A DNA stretch of 13,346 bases from Candidatus Brocadiaceae bacterium (GTDB lineage Bacteria; Planctomycetota; Brocadiia; SM23-32). Positions 5,611-13,097 of the stretch are shown here, piece by piece. The number at the start of each line of letters is the position of its first letter. The first letter of the stretch is position 1. The notes under the pieces were generated by a model. It saw only the letters and a list, made by a program, of their open reading frames with translations. It ran no database searches and was not told the origin of the DNA. The stretch is from NCBI GenBank assembly GCA_030615435.1, contig JAUWZH010000045.1, positions 1 to 13,346 on the forward strand, given 5' to 3'. Position numbers and translations under genes: made by a program.

Positions 5611-6834
5611 GTGACCACGACGCCTTCGAAGGAACAGGGCACTGGTGACCAGGCCACCGGCAAGGAACGCCGCGTCCCGCTGATGGCAGAGCTGCTGGTC
5701 TGCCTTGCAGCGCTGACGGTCCTCGCAGTGGGGCTCGGCGTCTTCCCTCCGGCGTTCGACCGGCGAATGCAGGCGGCAGCAAGCAGCATCACTCCCGACC
5801 CGACCCACGAAGCGGCGGGGAAGGCGGGGGTGGTGCTTCCAAACGGTTCCTCTGTCGCACTTCCGCTCTCGCCGCACTTCCCCCGTTCGCGGGCGATCGG
5901 CCTGATCCTCGAACTGGAGGAGATGCGTCGCGAGTGCGAAAGCGCAGTCTGCCACATTCTGGCCATGGACCACCTCAGTGGCCCGGCAGAGGAGCCGGCT
6001 GCCGAACTGGGCAAGATCGCCGGCTTGTGGTGCGTGGCGCGCTCCCGCGTGGCATCCTTTCTGGCTCTGGAGAACGATCGCGCCGCGCTCGTGCTGGCGG
6101 CGCTCGGCTGGCCGTGGCTCGGGGACGATCCGGCCGGGCTGACGGTGAGCGACCTCCCCCCGTCCTTTTCCGGGCGCCCTGCCGAGCTCAAGGCGCTGTC
6201 CGGCGAGCAGTGGCGCATCCTCATCGCTGAGGCAGACCGGAACGAGCCCTGGCCGCAGACCCGGGCCGGGCTCGCCGCCCGTTTCGGCCTCGGCGGAGGC
6301 GAGCTGCGTGCCATTCAGGCCCACCTCTGCCGCCGGCACGTGGCACGCGCCTTCCACTCGCGGCGGGCGAACCGGAAGGCCCGCAGGACGCTCGCGCGGC
6401 TCGCTGATCTCGCCCCTGCTCAGGTGCGGGCGGTGATGGCGATGGCCGGGGCCCGGGAGCTGCTCGAAGCCGGCACCTTCGCCTTCCCGCTGCTGATTGA
6501 GATGCTGGAGAGCCGGCCCGACCTCGCCCTCCCGCTGCTCCACCAGTGCGTCCGCAACGCCGGCATCCTGGAACAGGCTCTCCGGGCCGCGGCGGACCTG
6601 GGCGGCGCGAACAGCGTGCACGCGGAAGAGATGCTCATGGCCCTCGGGCCCTTCGGCCTGGACGCCATCAAGACCGTTGTGGCAGAGCGGGGAGGCCGCG
6701 CCGGGGCCGAAGCGGAACGCCTGCGCCGCGCCCTGGAGACACGATGGCCGGCGGACGGCAACGCCCTTGAGATCCTTGGCGAGGACCCCGCCCTGTGGCG
6801 CAGGTGGTACCGGGACGCCCACAGTGTGCTCTGA
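5611..6834 (+). CDS. unrecognised membrane-anchored helical protein (407 aa)
   Basis: No family recognised. Start GTG 5611 is chosen for the GGAAGG ribosome-binding site at 5599-5604; M25 is an alternative just before the membrane helix. Residues 24-46 are a single transmembrane helix after a polar, basic N-terminus, so the bulk (47-407) should lie outside the cytoplasm. Residues 70-180 start with a Pro-rich segment (PLSPHFPRS) and contain a helical pattern with Cys at 92, 97 and 142. From about 265 to 407 the sequence is Ala/Leu/Arg-rich and repetitive in helix length (APAQVRAVMAMAG, FPLLIEMLES, LPLLHQCVRNAG), consistent with HEAT- or ARM-like helical repeats, which usually bind other proteins. 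It ends ALWRRWYRDAHSVL. It follows the phosphohydrolase by 72 bp and is probably the last gene of the cysDN operon. Function unknown. Confidence 0.75.
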   Translation: MTTTPSKEQGTGDQATGKERRVPLMAELLVCLAALTVLAVGLGVFPPAFDRRMQAAASSITPDPTHEAAGKAGVVLPNGSSVALPLSPHFPRSRAIGLILELEEMRRECESAVCHILAMDHLSGPAEEPAAELGKIAGLWCVARSRVASFLALENDRAALVLAALGWPWLGDDPAGLTVSDLPPSFSGRPAELKALSGEQWRILIAEADRNEPWPQTRAGLAARFGLGGGELRAIQAHLCRRHVARAFHSRRANRKARRTLARLADLAPAQVRAVMAMAGARELLEAGTFAFPLLIEMLESRPDLALPLLHQCVRNAGILEQALRAAADLGGANSVHAEEMLMALGPFGLDAIKTVVAERGGRAGAEAERLRRALETRWPADGNALEILGEDPALWRRWYRDAHSVL

Positions 6835-6847
6835 GAACGCACACTGT
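6821..6847 (+). terminator. perfect hairpin over the stop codon of the 407-aa gene
   Basis: ACAGTGTGC (6821-6829) and GCACACTGT (6839-6847) form a perfect 9-bp stem with a 9-nt loop that contains the TGA stop (6832-6834). No T-tract follows, so it is not a standard rho-independent terminator. It could mark the 3' end of the operon transcript or be a protein-binding site. Confidence 0.4.
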
Positions 6848-6899
6848 CCCACCGCGCGGATTCCTCCGTTCGCAGGGCCGGCCGTTCTGTGCGAGGCAC

Positions 6900-6929
6900 T
6901 TGCCGGGGTGCTGAAGAAACCGGTATAAT
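6900..6929 (+). promoter_or_regulatory. sigma70-type promoter for rpmE
   Basis: A consensus -10 TATAAT (6924-6929) lies 18 bp after TTGCCG (6900-6905, 4 of 6 consensus). Transcription from about 6936 gives a leader of about 47 nt before rpmE. The exact -10 in GC-rich DNA is the strongest support. Confidence 0.65.
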
Positions 6930-6982
6930 GCGTTCATCGGGTAAAGGGTGGCAGCGGTTCCAGAATCATCAGAGGACGCGCC

Positions 6983-7231
6983 GTGAAGCCGGATATCCAT
7001 CCACAATACGTGGACTGCGAGGTGATCTGCGGTTGCGGGGAGCGCTTTGTGACCCGCGCCACCGTGCCGCAGATGCGGATAGAAGTCTGCTCCAAGTGCC
7101 ACCCCTTTTACACGGGCAAGCAGACGTTTGTGGACAGCGCGGGACGCGTCGAGAGATTCATGAAGCGCTGGGGGGACTCGCTCGAAGAGACAAAAAAGCG
7201 GCTGTCCGGGCGCAACGAACAGTCCCAATAG
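6983..7231 (+). CDS. rpmE: 50S ribosomal protein L31 (zinc-type)
   Basis: Large-subunit ribosomal protein L31 (bL31), 82 aa, which bridges the large and small subunits at the central protuberance. The start is DIHPQY (4-9), then C16-x-C18, CSKCHPFYTGKQ (36-47) with C36 and C39, and GRVERFMKRW (54-63). The four Cys form the zinc site of the C+ paralogue, so this is the zinc-dependent form rather than the zinc-free YkgM-type. The start is GTG 6983 with AGAGGA at 6971-6976; the family's N-terminus begins exactly there. It is slightly longer than the usual ~70 aa because of a charged C-terminal tail (EETKKRLSGRNEQSQ). It has its own promoter and sits upstream of prfA, a pairing seen in many bacteria. 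Confidence 0.95.
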   Translation: MKPDIHPQYVDCEVICGCGERFVTRATVPQMRIEVCSKCHPFYTGKQTFVDSAGRVERFMKRWGDSLEETKKRLSGRNEQSQ

Positions 7232-7243
7232 CTTTCCCACTGT

Positions 7244-7295
7244 CGCCGGCACCGAGGGCGACGCACTGCGTCGGACCTCGCTCGTGCCGGCGTTT
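7244..7295 (+). terminator. long nested hairpin between rpmE and prfA
   Basis: The outer stem CGCCGGCAC (7244-7252)/GTGCCGGCG (7284-7292) is perfect. An inner stem CGAGG (7253-7257)/CCTCG (7276-7280) is separated from it by a 3-nt bulge, and the apical stem CGACGC (7259-7264)/GCGTCG (7268-7273) closes a 3-nt loop. It is followed by TTTCCTTGT, a short T-rich run. It is probably a terminator or attenuator after rpmE; partial readthrough to prfA (7324) is possible. Confidence 0.55.
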
Positions 7296-7323
7296 CCTTG
7301 TACTCTGAGCCCGGTGTCAGAGA

Positions 7324-8433
7324 ATGGCTGAGGTCCCCGAACAGGTAAGAGAAAAACTGATCGGCAGGCTGGAAGAGCTGGCCCGGCGCCATCGTGAGCT
7401 CGAGCAGGCTCTGAGCGACCCCGAGGTGGTGAAGGAGCAGGTCCGCTACGCCGAACTGGCCAAAGAACACGGGGCGCTGAGCAGGTTCGCCGAGATGCAG
7501 GGGGAATTCGAGCGGGCGCGAGAGCGGCGCCGCGAGGCTGAAGAACTCCTCAAAGAGGCCGCCGAAGAGCCTGACATGCAGGGCCTGGCGCGGGAGGAGA
7601 TCGCCGAGGCCGAACGGACCGAGCAGAAGGTGCTGGAGAGGGCGCTGGACCTGCTGCTCTCGGACGCCGGGGAGGAGGACCGGAACGTCATCGTGGAAAT
7701 CCGCAGCGGTACCGGTGGGGAGGAAGCTGCGCTGTTCGCCGCCGACCTGTTCGGGATGTACGCCCGCTACGCCGAGAAGCAGGGCTGGCAGGTGGAAATC
7801 CTCGACAGGAGCCTCACGGACAGGGGCGGATTCAAGCAGGTCACTTTCTCGGTCAGCGGCGCCGGAGCCTCCAAGAAGCTGCGCTACGAAAGCGGCGGGC
7901 ACCGGGTGCAGCGCATACCGGTGACCGAGTCACAGGGGCGCATTCACACGAGTCTGGCGACCGTCGCCGTGCTGCCCGAGGCCCGGGAGGTGGACGTGGC
8001 GATAAGGCCCGAAGACCTGGACATCACCTTCATGCGCTCCCAGGGACCCGGCGGGCAGAACGTCAATAAGGTCAGCAGTTGCGTACGCATCGTTCACAAG
8101 CCCACCGGCATCGCCGTGAAGTGCCAGGAGGAGTCCTCCCAGCACAAGAACCGGAAACTGGCCCTCAAAATGCTCCGCGCCATGCTCTACAGGCAACAGG
8201 AGCAGGAACAGAAGGACAGGCGTGACGAGCTGCGCCGCTCGCAGGTGGGCAGCGGCGATCGAAACGAGCGGATTCGCACCTATAACTTTCCCCAGGACCG
8301 CATTACCGACCACCGCATCGGGCTGGACGTGTTCGGCATCGAGAACGTGCTGATGGGAGACTGCGACCGGCTCTTCGATGCCCTCGCCCAGTGGGATAAA
8401 CAGCAGCGCATCAAGGCCCTCGCCGAGAAGTGA
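7324..8433 (+). CDS. prfA: peptide chain release factor 1
   Basis: RF1 (369 aa; E. coli 360) recognises UAA and UAG in the ribosomal A site and triggers peptidyl-tRNA hydrolysis. The stop-codon recognition tripeptide is P-V-T (199-201, in HRVQRIPVTESQG), which marks RF1 rather than RF2 (SPF). The catalytic GGQ is at 243-245 in GPGGQNVNKVSS; its Gln is normally methylated by PrmC. The N-terminal domain (1-110) is the usual charged helical bundle, and the C-terminus carries RIRTYNFPQDRITDHRIG. The start at ATG 7324 gives the expected length, though the upstream GTGTCAGAGA is a weak ribosome-binding site. It is downstream of rpmE; prmC, often next in other genomes, is not here, and the next gene is convergent. 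Confidence 0.97.
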   Translation: MAEVPEQVREKLIGRLEELARRHRELEQALSDPEVVKEQVRYAELAKEHGALSRFAEMQGEFERARERRREAEELLKEAAEEPDMQGLAREEIAEAERTEQKVLERALDLLLSDAGEEDRNVIVEIRSGTGGEEAALFAADLFGMYARYAEKQGWQVEILDRSLTDRGGFKQVTFSVSGAGASKKLRYESGGHRVQRIPVTESQGRIHTSLATVAVLPEAREVDVAIRPEDLDITFMRSQGPGGQNVNKVSSCVRIVHKPTGIAVKCQEESSQHKNRKLALKMLRAMLYRQQEQEQKDRRDELRRSQVGSGDRNERIRTYNFPQDRITDHRIGLDVFGIENVLMGDCDRLFDALAQWDKQQRIKALAEK

Positions 8434-8543
8434 ACGCCTCAGCCGCCCTCCCTCCTCCTGTCATCCGTGGGGCCGCGTCACCCCCTGTGCTCGGGGGAGA
8501 ACCGGGGCAAGCGAGCTGGCAACCGACGACTGTCGCGCGATGC

Positions 8544-10358
8544 CTACCTGATAGTGATGAGAGCGGGCATCAGAGCGGCGGGGCGGTAGTCCTCCATGCA
8601 CCTCAGGGCACTGAGATAGCGGAGGGCAGGCAGCGCCTCGCGCGGCAAGCTCCGACTCAGCAGGAAGGCCGGCTGCCGCAGGTCCCGCCTGCCCCAGAAG
8701 ATGGCATCGAAGACGCTCTGGGGCCTGGGCAGGCGCACGATTGAGACCCTGGCATCCGGGTCAAGCCCCGCAGCCTTGCGGGCGGCCTCTATGGCGTCGT
8801 TCAACCCCCCGATGGCGTCCACGAGCCTGCCCTGCCGGGCCTGGCGGCCTGTGAGGCTCTGGCCATCGGCCCACTTCCTGACCTGTTCCAGGGGTTGATT
8901 GCGAGAGGTGACGATGCGGTCCAGGAAAGTCTCGTAGGTGTGCCTGAGGAGGTCTCTGTAGCGCTCGCGCTGCGAGTCGGAGAATCCCTCGACGACCGAG
9001 AAGATGCCCGCGTTCGGGCCGCGCTGAAAAACGTCCACTGTCAGGCCGAGCTTGTCGAAGAGGCCCTTCAGGACGAACTTGCCGCCTATCACGCCGATTG
9101 ATCCGGTGATTGTTCCCTCCTGCGCGTAGATAAATCGGCCGCCCGTGGCTATGTAGTAGCCACCCGATCCGGCCACGTCGGAGAGGGAGACGATCACCGG
9201 TTTGCGCTCGTCGGCACGGCGCAGCTCGTGCCAGATCAGGTCGCTTCCCTCAGCGCTGCCGCCGGGGCTGTCCACTCGCAGCACGATGGCTTTGACGCTG
9301 TCCCGCTCGGCGAGCTTGCGGATGATCCTCGAGATGCGCTCGGCGTTGACGACCGACTCCCCGAGCAGCAGTTCGTCCGGGTCTTCCAGGACGATGGGCC
9401 CCACGGCGTAGAGGACGGCGATGGTGGGGCCGGCGGGCAGGGCGCCCTTGCGCCCGGCGCCCCCCATGCCGAGCACCATCTTCAGGATCTCCTGCGGAGC
9501 GGTGCCGAGCGGCATTGGCACTTCGGGCTTCTCTGCGTAACCTTTCAACAGCACAAAAGGACCCCGGTGGCGCTTCTGCAGGGACTCCGCCAACTCGTCG
9601 TAGAACATCAGCTCGTCCACCAGGCCCGCCTCCTTGGCGCGGGGCGCGGTGAACGGCCCGGCCCCGATGAGCTGCTCCACACGCTTTCCCTCAAGTTTCC
9701 TTCCCGATGCTATCCCTTCGACGAGCTGCCGGTAGTAGTCGTCCAACAGCGCGTTGATTGAGTCCCGGAAAAGATCGGAACTCGTGGTGCGTGTGAAGGG
9801 CTCTGCGGCCCCTTTGGCGCCTCCGATCTGGATGAGGTCCGCCTCCACACCAACCTTGTCCAGCAGCCCCTTCAGGAAGAGCACCTCGGCGCGCAGCCCT
9901 ACCAGGAACACCGACCCGCTGGGGGCCATGACGATGCGGTCGGCGGCGCTGGTCAGGAAATACTCGATGTTGCCGGCTCCTTGCATGAAGCACACGACGT
10001 CCTTGCCGGCCGCGCGGCAGTCCAGGATGGCCCGCCGGATTTCCTGCGCCTGGGCCCATCCGAGCGCCACGCGGTGCAGCTTGATGACGACACCACGCAG
10101 AGAGTCGTCCTGCCGCGCCTTCTCGATGCGTTCGAGAAGGTCGTAGAGCGTGTCAACCCGTGGTTTGAGCAGATACAGGTCCGGCAGCGTCTCCAGAATC
10201 GGCCCCTCTATTTCTATCTCCGCATAGCGCACGGGCATCAGCGCGGTATCGCCCGGACCGACTCTCACCTCTTCCTGCCCCCACGCGCCCGCCCCGCCAA
10301 AGAGCGCGAGAGCCATTGTGACCAAGATCGCCGAACACCACCTGCGCTTCAGCTTCAT
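8544..10358 (-). CDS. sppA: signal peptide peptidase SppA, 67K-type
   Basis: Membrane-bound serine protease (604 aa; E. coli SppA 618) that degrades signal peptides after their release. Residues 6-25 are a hydrophobic signal/anchor after a basic MKLKRR. The protein has the tandem long-form layout: an N-terminal ClpP-like domain (about 45-265) with the general-base Lys K182 in GGAKGAAEPF, and a C-terminal domain (about 312-560) with RVDSPGGS (361-368) and the nucleophile S398 in DVAGSGGYY. Both residues of the Ser/Lys dyad are kept. Start 10358 is chosen because it gives the signal peptide and has a GGGAGGG site; the longer frame from 10490 overlaps the upstream gene and adds non-conserved residues. 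It follows the large membrane protein gene by 67 bp and is probably co-transcribed. It converges on prfA with 110 bp between and no clear terminator. Confidence 0.93.
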   Translation of the reverse strand: MKLKRRWCSAILVTMALALFGGAGAWGQEEVRVGPGDTALMPVRYAEIEIEGPILETLPDLYLLKPRVDTLYDLLERIEKARQDDSLRGVVIKLHRVALGWAQAQEIRRAILDCRAAGKDVVCFMQGAGNIEYFLTSAADRIVMAPSGSVFLVGLRAEVLFLKGLLDKVGVEADLIQIGGAKGAAEPFTRTTSSDLFRDSINALLDDYYRQLVEGIASGRKLEGKRVEQLIGAGPFTAPRAKEAGLVDELMFYDELAESLQKRHRGPFVLLKGYAEKPEVPMPLGTAPQEILKMVLGMGGAGRKGALPAGPTIAVLYAVGPIVLEDPDELLLGESVVNAERISRIIRKLAERDSVKAIVLRVDSPGGSAEGSDLIWHELRRADERKPVIVSLSDVAGSGGYYIATGGRFIYAQEGTITGSIGVIGGKFVLKGLFDKLGLTVDVFQRGPNAGIFSVVEGFSDSQRERYRDLLRHTYETFLDRIVTSRNQPLEQVRKWADGQSLTGRQARQGRLVDAIGGLNDAIEAARKAAGLDPDARVSIVRLPRPQSVFDAIFWGRRDLRQPAFLLSRSLPREALPALRYLSALRCMEDYRPAALMPALITIR

Positions 10359-10364
10359 GTCGGA

Positions 10365-10371
10365 CCCTCCC
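10365..10371 (-). promoter_or_regulatory. ribosome-binding site fixing the sppA start
   Basis: GGGAGGG on the minus strand, six bases before the ATG at 10358; it decides the start over the upstream in-frame ATG at 10490. Confidence 0.6.
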
Positions 10372-10425
10372 ACAAAACGGGCAAGAACTCGTTCATGATA
10401 GGCGCCGAGCCGGAGACCGGTCAAG

Positions 10426-12969
10426 TCAGCGGCGCGCGCCCGTGCCCGCTGCTCCGACGGCGAGGGCGAGCAGGCTTGCCGCCTTGGCACATGCCAGAAG
10501 GGCCGCGCTCGAGGCCAGCCCGAATGCCGGAATCAGCACCAGGCCGGTCGCTGCTGCGCCGAGGACGCCCCCCAGGTGGTCGCCCGCATCGTAGATGCTG
10601 GCCACCGTGGCGGTCCCGAGACCCGACTTGAGCGCGTGCCGACAGGCGAGCGGGAATTCTGCGCCCGCGAGCACACCGGCCACCGGAGAGGCGAGAATGA
10701 ACAGGTACGGGGAGACGGAAAGAAGAGACATCAAAGCGGGCAGAGCCAGCAGCAACACGCCCTGCATCGCTTCGAGGGCCATCAGGAGGCGCTCCGGCGG
10801 CCTGCCGCCGAGACGCGCCGACAGGGAGGCGCCCGCCGCGAGCCCGAGCATGAACAGACCCACGATGATGCTGATGTCCCGGTAGACGTGGCCGAAATTC
10901 GCTTGATAGGCGTAAATGATCAATACTTCAGCGGCAAGGCCGAACATGCCGGTGGTGACGATGGCGAATCCACACGACCAGGGCGCGGTGCGGCGCCGGC
11001 CGAAAAGCCCGCGCAACACCACCGTAAGGCCGAGGCACGCTAAGAACGGTGCGACAAACCAGCCCGGCCTTACGGAAGGAAGGAAGCCGAAAAAACCTCC
11101 GGATGTCGGGGCCGGCGGACCCTCCGTCCCGCCGCGTCTGGGACGGGAGAAATGCTCCTGGACGCCGAGAAACAGCGCGTAAGCAATCGGCCGGTCGTCC
11201 GTGTTCACCGTGGCCTGCGGGAGGGCCGCCTCCAGCTCCCCCCGCACATACTCGACGCGCTCCGGCAGGAACTGCGAGACTTCGAACATGTAGCGCATCT
11301 CCGGCGGCCCCAGCCCGAGCGCATCGAACCTGCGGGCCAGCACCTGAGCATCGCTCGTCGGAACGCCGGGAGGGCCGGCGAAAAAGCAAAACTCCGAACC
11401 CGGTCGCACCACCACGTGGGGAAAGACGGCCTTGAGCGTTCGATACAGGCAGGCGCAGTAGCGCAGGAGCGGCCCGCGAAGGTAGGTCTCGCAGCCTGTG
11501 ATTCCCCACAGGGCCAGAACGCCGTCCGGGGTCAGGATGCGGTGCACCTCCGTGAAGAACTCGACCGTGTAGAAGCGACTGGCGGAAGCCGACATCGGAT
11601 CTCCCAGGTTGATGAGCACCACATCATAGGGGGCGGCCGGAAGCCTGCGCGCCACCGCGCCCGCGAAGGGGACGGCGTAGCGGCTCAGCTCCGCCGGCGC
11701 GCGGTGAAGCAGTTGGACGAAACGCCGCCCGTCGCAGGCAAAGGCGGCGAAGTGCTCGCCTTGGAGCGGAGCGAGCGATTCCGCGCTGATGTGCTTGCGA
11801 TAGAGGGAAATGAGGGCCGGGTCCATCTCCACGTGATCCACCTTGAGGCGATCGGCCGCCACGAGGTGCTGGCATAGACCCCCGAGTCCGCCTCCGATGA
11901 CGAGGACGCTCTTCGGGCCCGGATGCTCGCTCAACAGCAGGGCGGCGGCCCGGGGGTTCTCCCACGGGTCCGGGAACAGAGCGCCCCGCAGGCCGTTCTG
12001 CACGACGATTTTCTGTTCCTCGCGATGGCCGAAATCAACATGCTGGTAGCGGGTCTCTCGGCTCTCCAGCAGTTCGAACCGGCTGAAGGTCCTCCAGCGC
12101 CGCTCAAGCGACCAGCGCCGCAGGTCATCCCCGCCTAGCAGAAAGCCCAGTGCCAGCAGGAAGGCGAGGGTGAGGGAAACGACCTGTGCCGCCCGAAGGG
12201 AGCGACTGAGACCGCTGCGCCGGCCGGGCAGGGCCATTGCCCCGCACGCAGCCACGCCGAGCAGCACCGCGAAAAGGCGGGCACCGGTGCCTCCGGCCAG
12301 GCTGAACACCGGCCACAGGAGGCCGGGCGCGAACATGAGCAGGCCCAACATCCTTCGCCGCCGTTTTCCCCCTGTCCCGCCAAGCCACAGTCCGCAGGCC
12401 AGCAGCCACAGGGCGCCGGCGAGGAGGGCAATGGCGGCGGGGCTCTGAAAGGGCAACAGCACGAAGCTCATCGCCGCCCCGGCAGCGCAACTGCCGAGCG
12501 CCTCGGCCACATACACGCGGCTTATGCCCCGGCCCCGCGTGCCCACGCACCGGGCTTCGAGACGGCAGGCCGGGGGGAAGAGGAAACCGACCAGAAAGCT
12601 CACCGGCCCGGCCGCCAGGGCGGCGCAGAGGACCATGCCGGGCAGGGAGACGAACTGTCCCACTTCAACGCCGAGCAGCGGGCGAATCATGCGCCCCAGC
12701 AGGAACTGCGAGGGGAGGGCCACTCCCAGGCCGAGCGCCGCCACACAGAACAGCGCCAGGTCCGCACCGAGCCCCCTGAGCAACGCGCCGGCGCTGAGGG
12801 CTCCCAGCGGGACGAAGACAAGCCAGCAGGTGAGCGCGGCCGCCAGGGCGAACTCCGTGCCGTAGAAGCTCACCATCAGCTCCCGGATCAGGATGCTCTG
12901 GCCGATTACGGCGGCCCCGCCGGCGTAGAGAACCAGCGGAAAAAGCGATCTTCCCCGCACGGAATCCAT
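10426..12969 (-). CDS. membrane protein with central spermidine-synthase-like domain
   Basis: An 847-aa fusion. Residues 8-280 hold about 8 membrane helices; 295-600 form a soluble spermidine-synthase-like (SAM-methyltransferase fold) domain; 635-840 hold about 6 more helices. The central domain has the nucleotide motif VLVIGGGLGG (355-364), the acidic E381/D383 in VEMDPALI, then YDVVLINLGDP (448-458) followed by SRFYTVEFF (464-472) and TDDRP (590-594). In true spermidine synthases the position of N454 is the catalytic Asp; here it is Asn, as I recall for a subfamily of large bacterial membrane fusions, so polyamine synthesis is doubtful. The two membrane halves share internal similarity (FPPACR...VAEALGSCAAG versus FPLACR...YDAGDHLGG). 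No strong ribosome-binding site precedes ATG 12969. It may lead an operon with sppA. Substrate unknown. Confidence 0.82.
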   Translation of the reverse strand: MDSVRGRSLFPLVLYAGGAAVIGQSILIRELMVSFYGTEFALAAALTCWLVFVPLGALSAGALLRGLGADLALFCVAALGLGVALPSQFLLGRMIRPLLGVEVGQFVSLPGMVLCAALAAGPVSFLVGFLFPPACRLEARCVGTRGRGISRVYVAEALGSCAAGAAMSFVLLPFQSPAAIALLAGALWLLACGLWLGGTGGKRRRRMLGLLMFAPGLLWPVFSLAGGTGARLFAVLLGVAACGAMALPGRRSGLSRSLRAAQVVSLTLAFLLALGFLLGGDDLRRWSLERRWRTFSRFELLESRETRYQHVDFGHREEQKIVVQNGLRGALFPDPWENPRAAALLLSEHPGPKSVLVIGGGLGGLCQHLVAADRLKVDHVEMDPALISLYRKHISAESLAPLQGEHFAAFACDGRRFVQLLHRAPAELSRYAVPFAGAVARRLPAAPYDVVLINLGDPMSASASRFYTVEFFTEVHRILTPDGVLALWGITGCETYLRGPLLRYCACLYRTLKAVFPHVVVRPGSEFCFFAGPPGVPTSDAQVLARRFDALGLGPPEMRYMFEVSQFLPERVEYVRGELEAALPQATVNTDDRPIAYALFLGVQEHFSRPRRGGTEGPPAPTSGGFFGFLPSVRPGWFVAPFLACLGLTVVLRGLFGRRRTAPWSCGFAIVTTGMFGLAAEVLIIYAYQANFGHVYRDISIIVGLFMLGLAAGASLSARLGGRPPERLLMALEAMQGVLLLALPALMSLLSVSPYLFILASPVAGVLAGAEFPLACRHALKSGLGTATVASIYDAGDHLGGVLGAAATGLVLIPAFGLASSAALLACAKAASLLALAVGAAGTGARR

Positions 12970-13031
12970 TGTGCGCTGCCCTCAGGCGTGCACGAAAGCT
13001 ACGGCTTCGGCGAAGCATGCTCGGCACATGG

Positions 13032-13070
13032 AAAAGGCCGCCACCCTCGGGCAATCAGAGGGCGACGGCC
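13032..13070 (-). terminator. rho-independent terminator of the right-edge gene
   Basis: On the minus strand GGCCGTCGCCCTC (13070-13058) pairs with GAGGGTGGCGGCC (13048-13036) over 13 bp with two G-T pairs and a 9-nt loop, followed by TTTTCC. This is a textbook terminator, 28 bp after the stop at 13098, and it isolates that gene from the downstream membrane protein gene. Confidence 0.85.
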
Positions 13071-13097
13071 GGCGATCCTCGCAACGGGTTCCGGGCC

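Noticed and set aside
5479..6852. Minus-strand open frame opposite the 407-aa protein
   Set aside because: Considered because the + product is unrecognised. The + frame has a ribosome-binding site, a clean membrane helix and operon spacing; the minus product is Gly/Pro/Arg-rich without membrane or domain features.
8481..8497. CCCCC/GGGGG hairpin between the convergent prfA and sppA genes
   Set aside because: Five-base stem without a T-tract on either strand; not convincing as a terminator.
13004..13016. GCTTC-GGC-GAAGC palindrome upstream of the large membrane protein gene as an operator
   Set aside because: Short, GC-rich and single; no second copy or promoter beside it to support a regulatory role.
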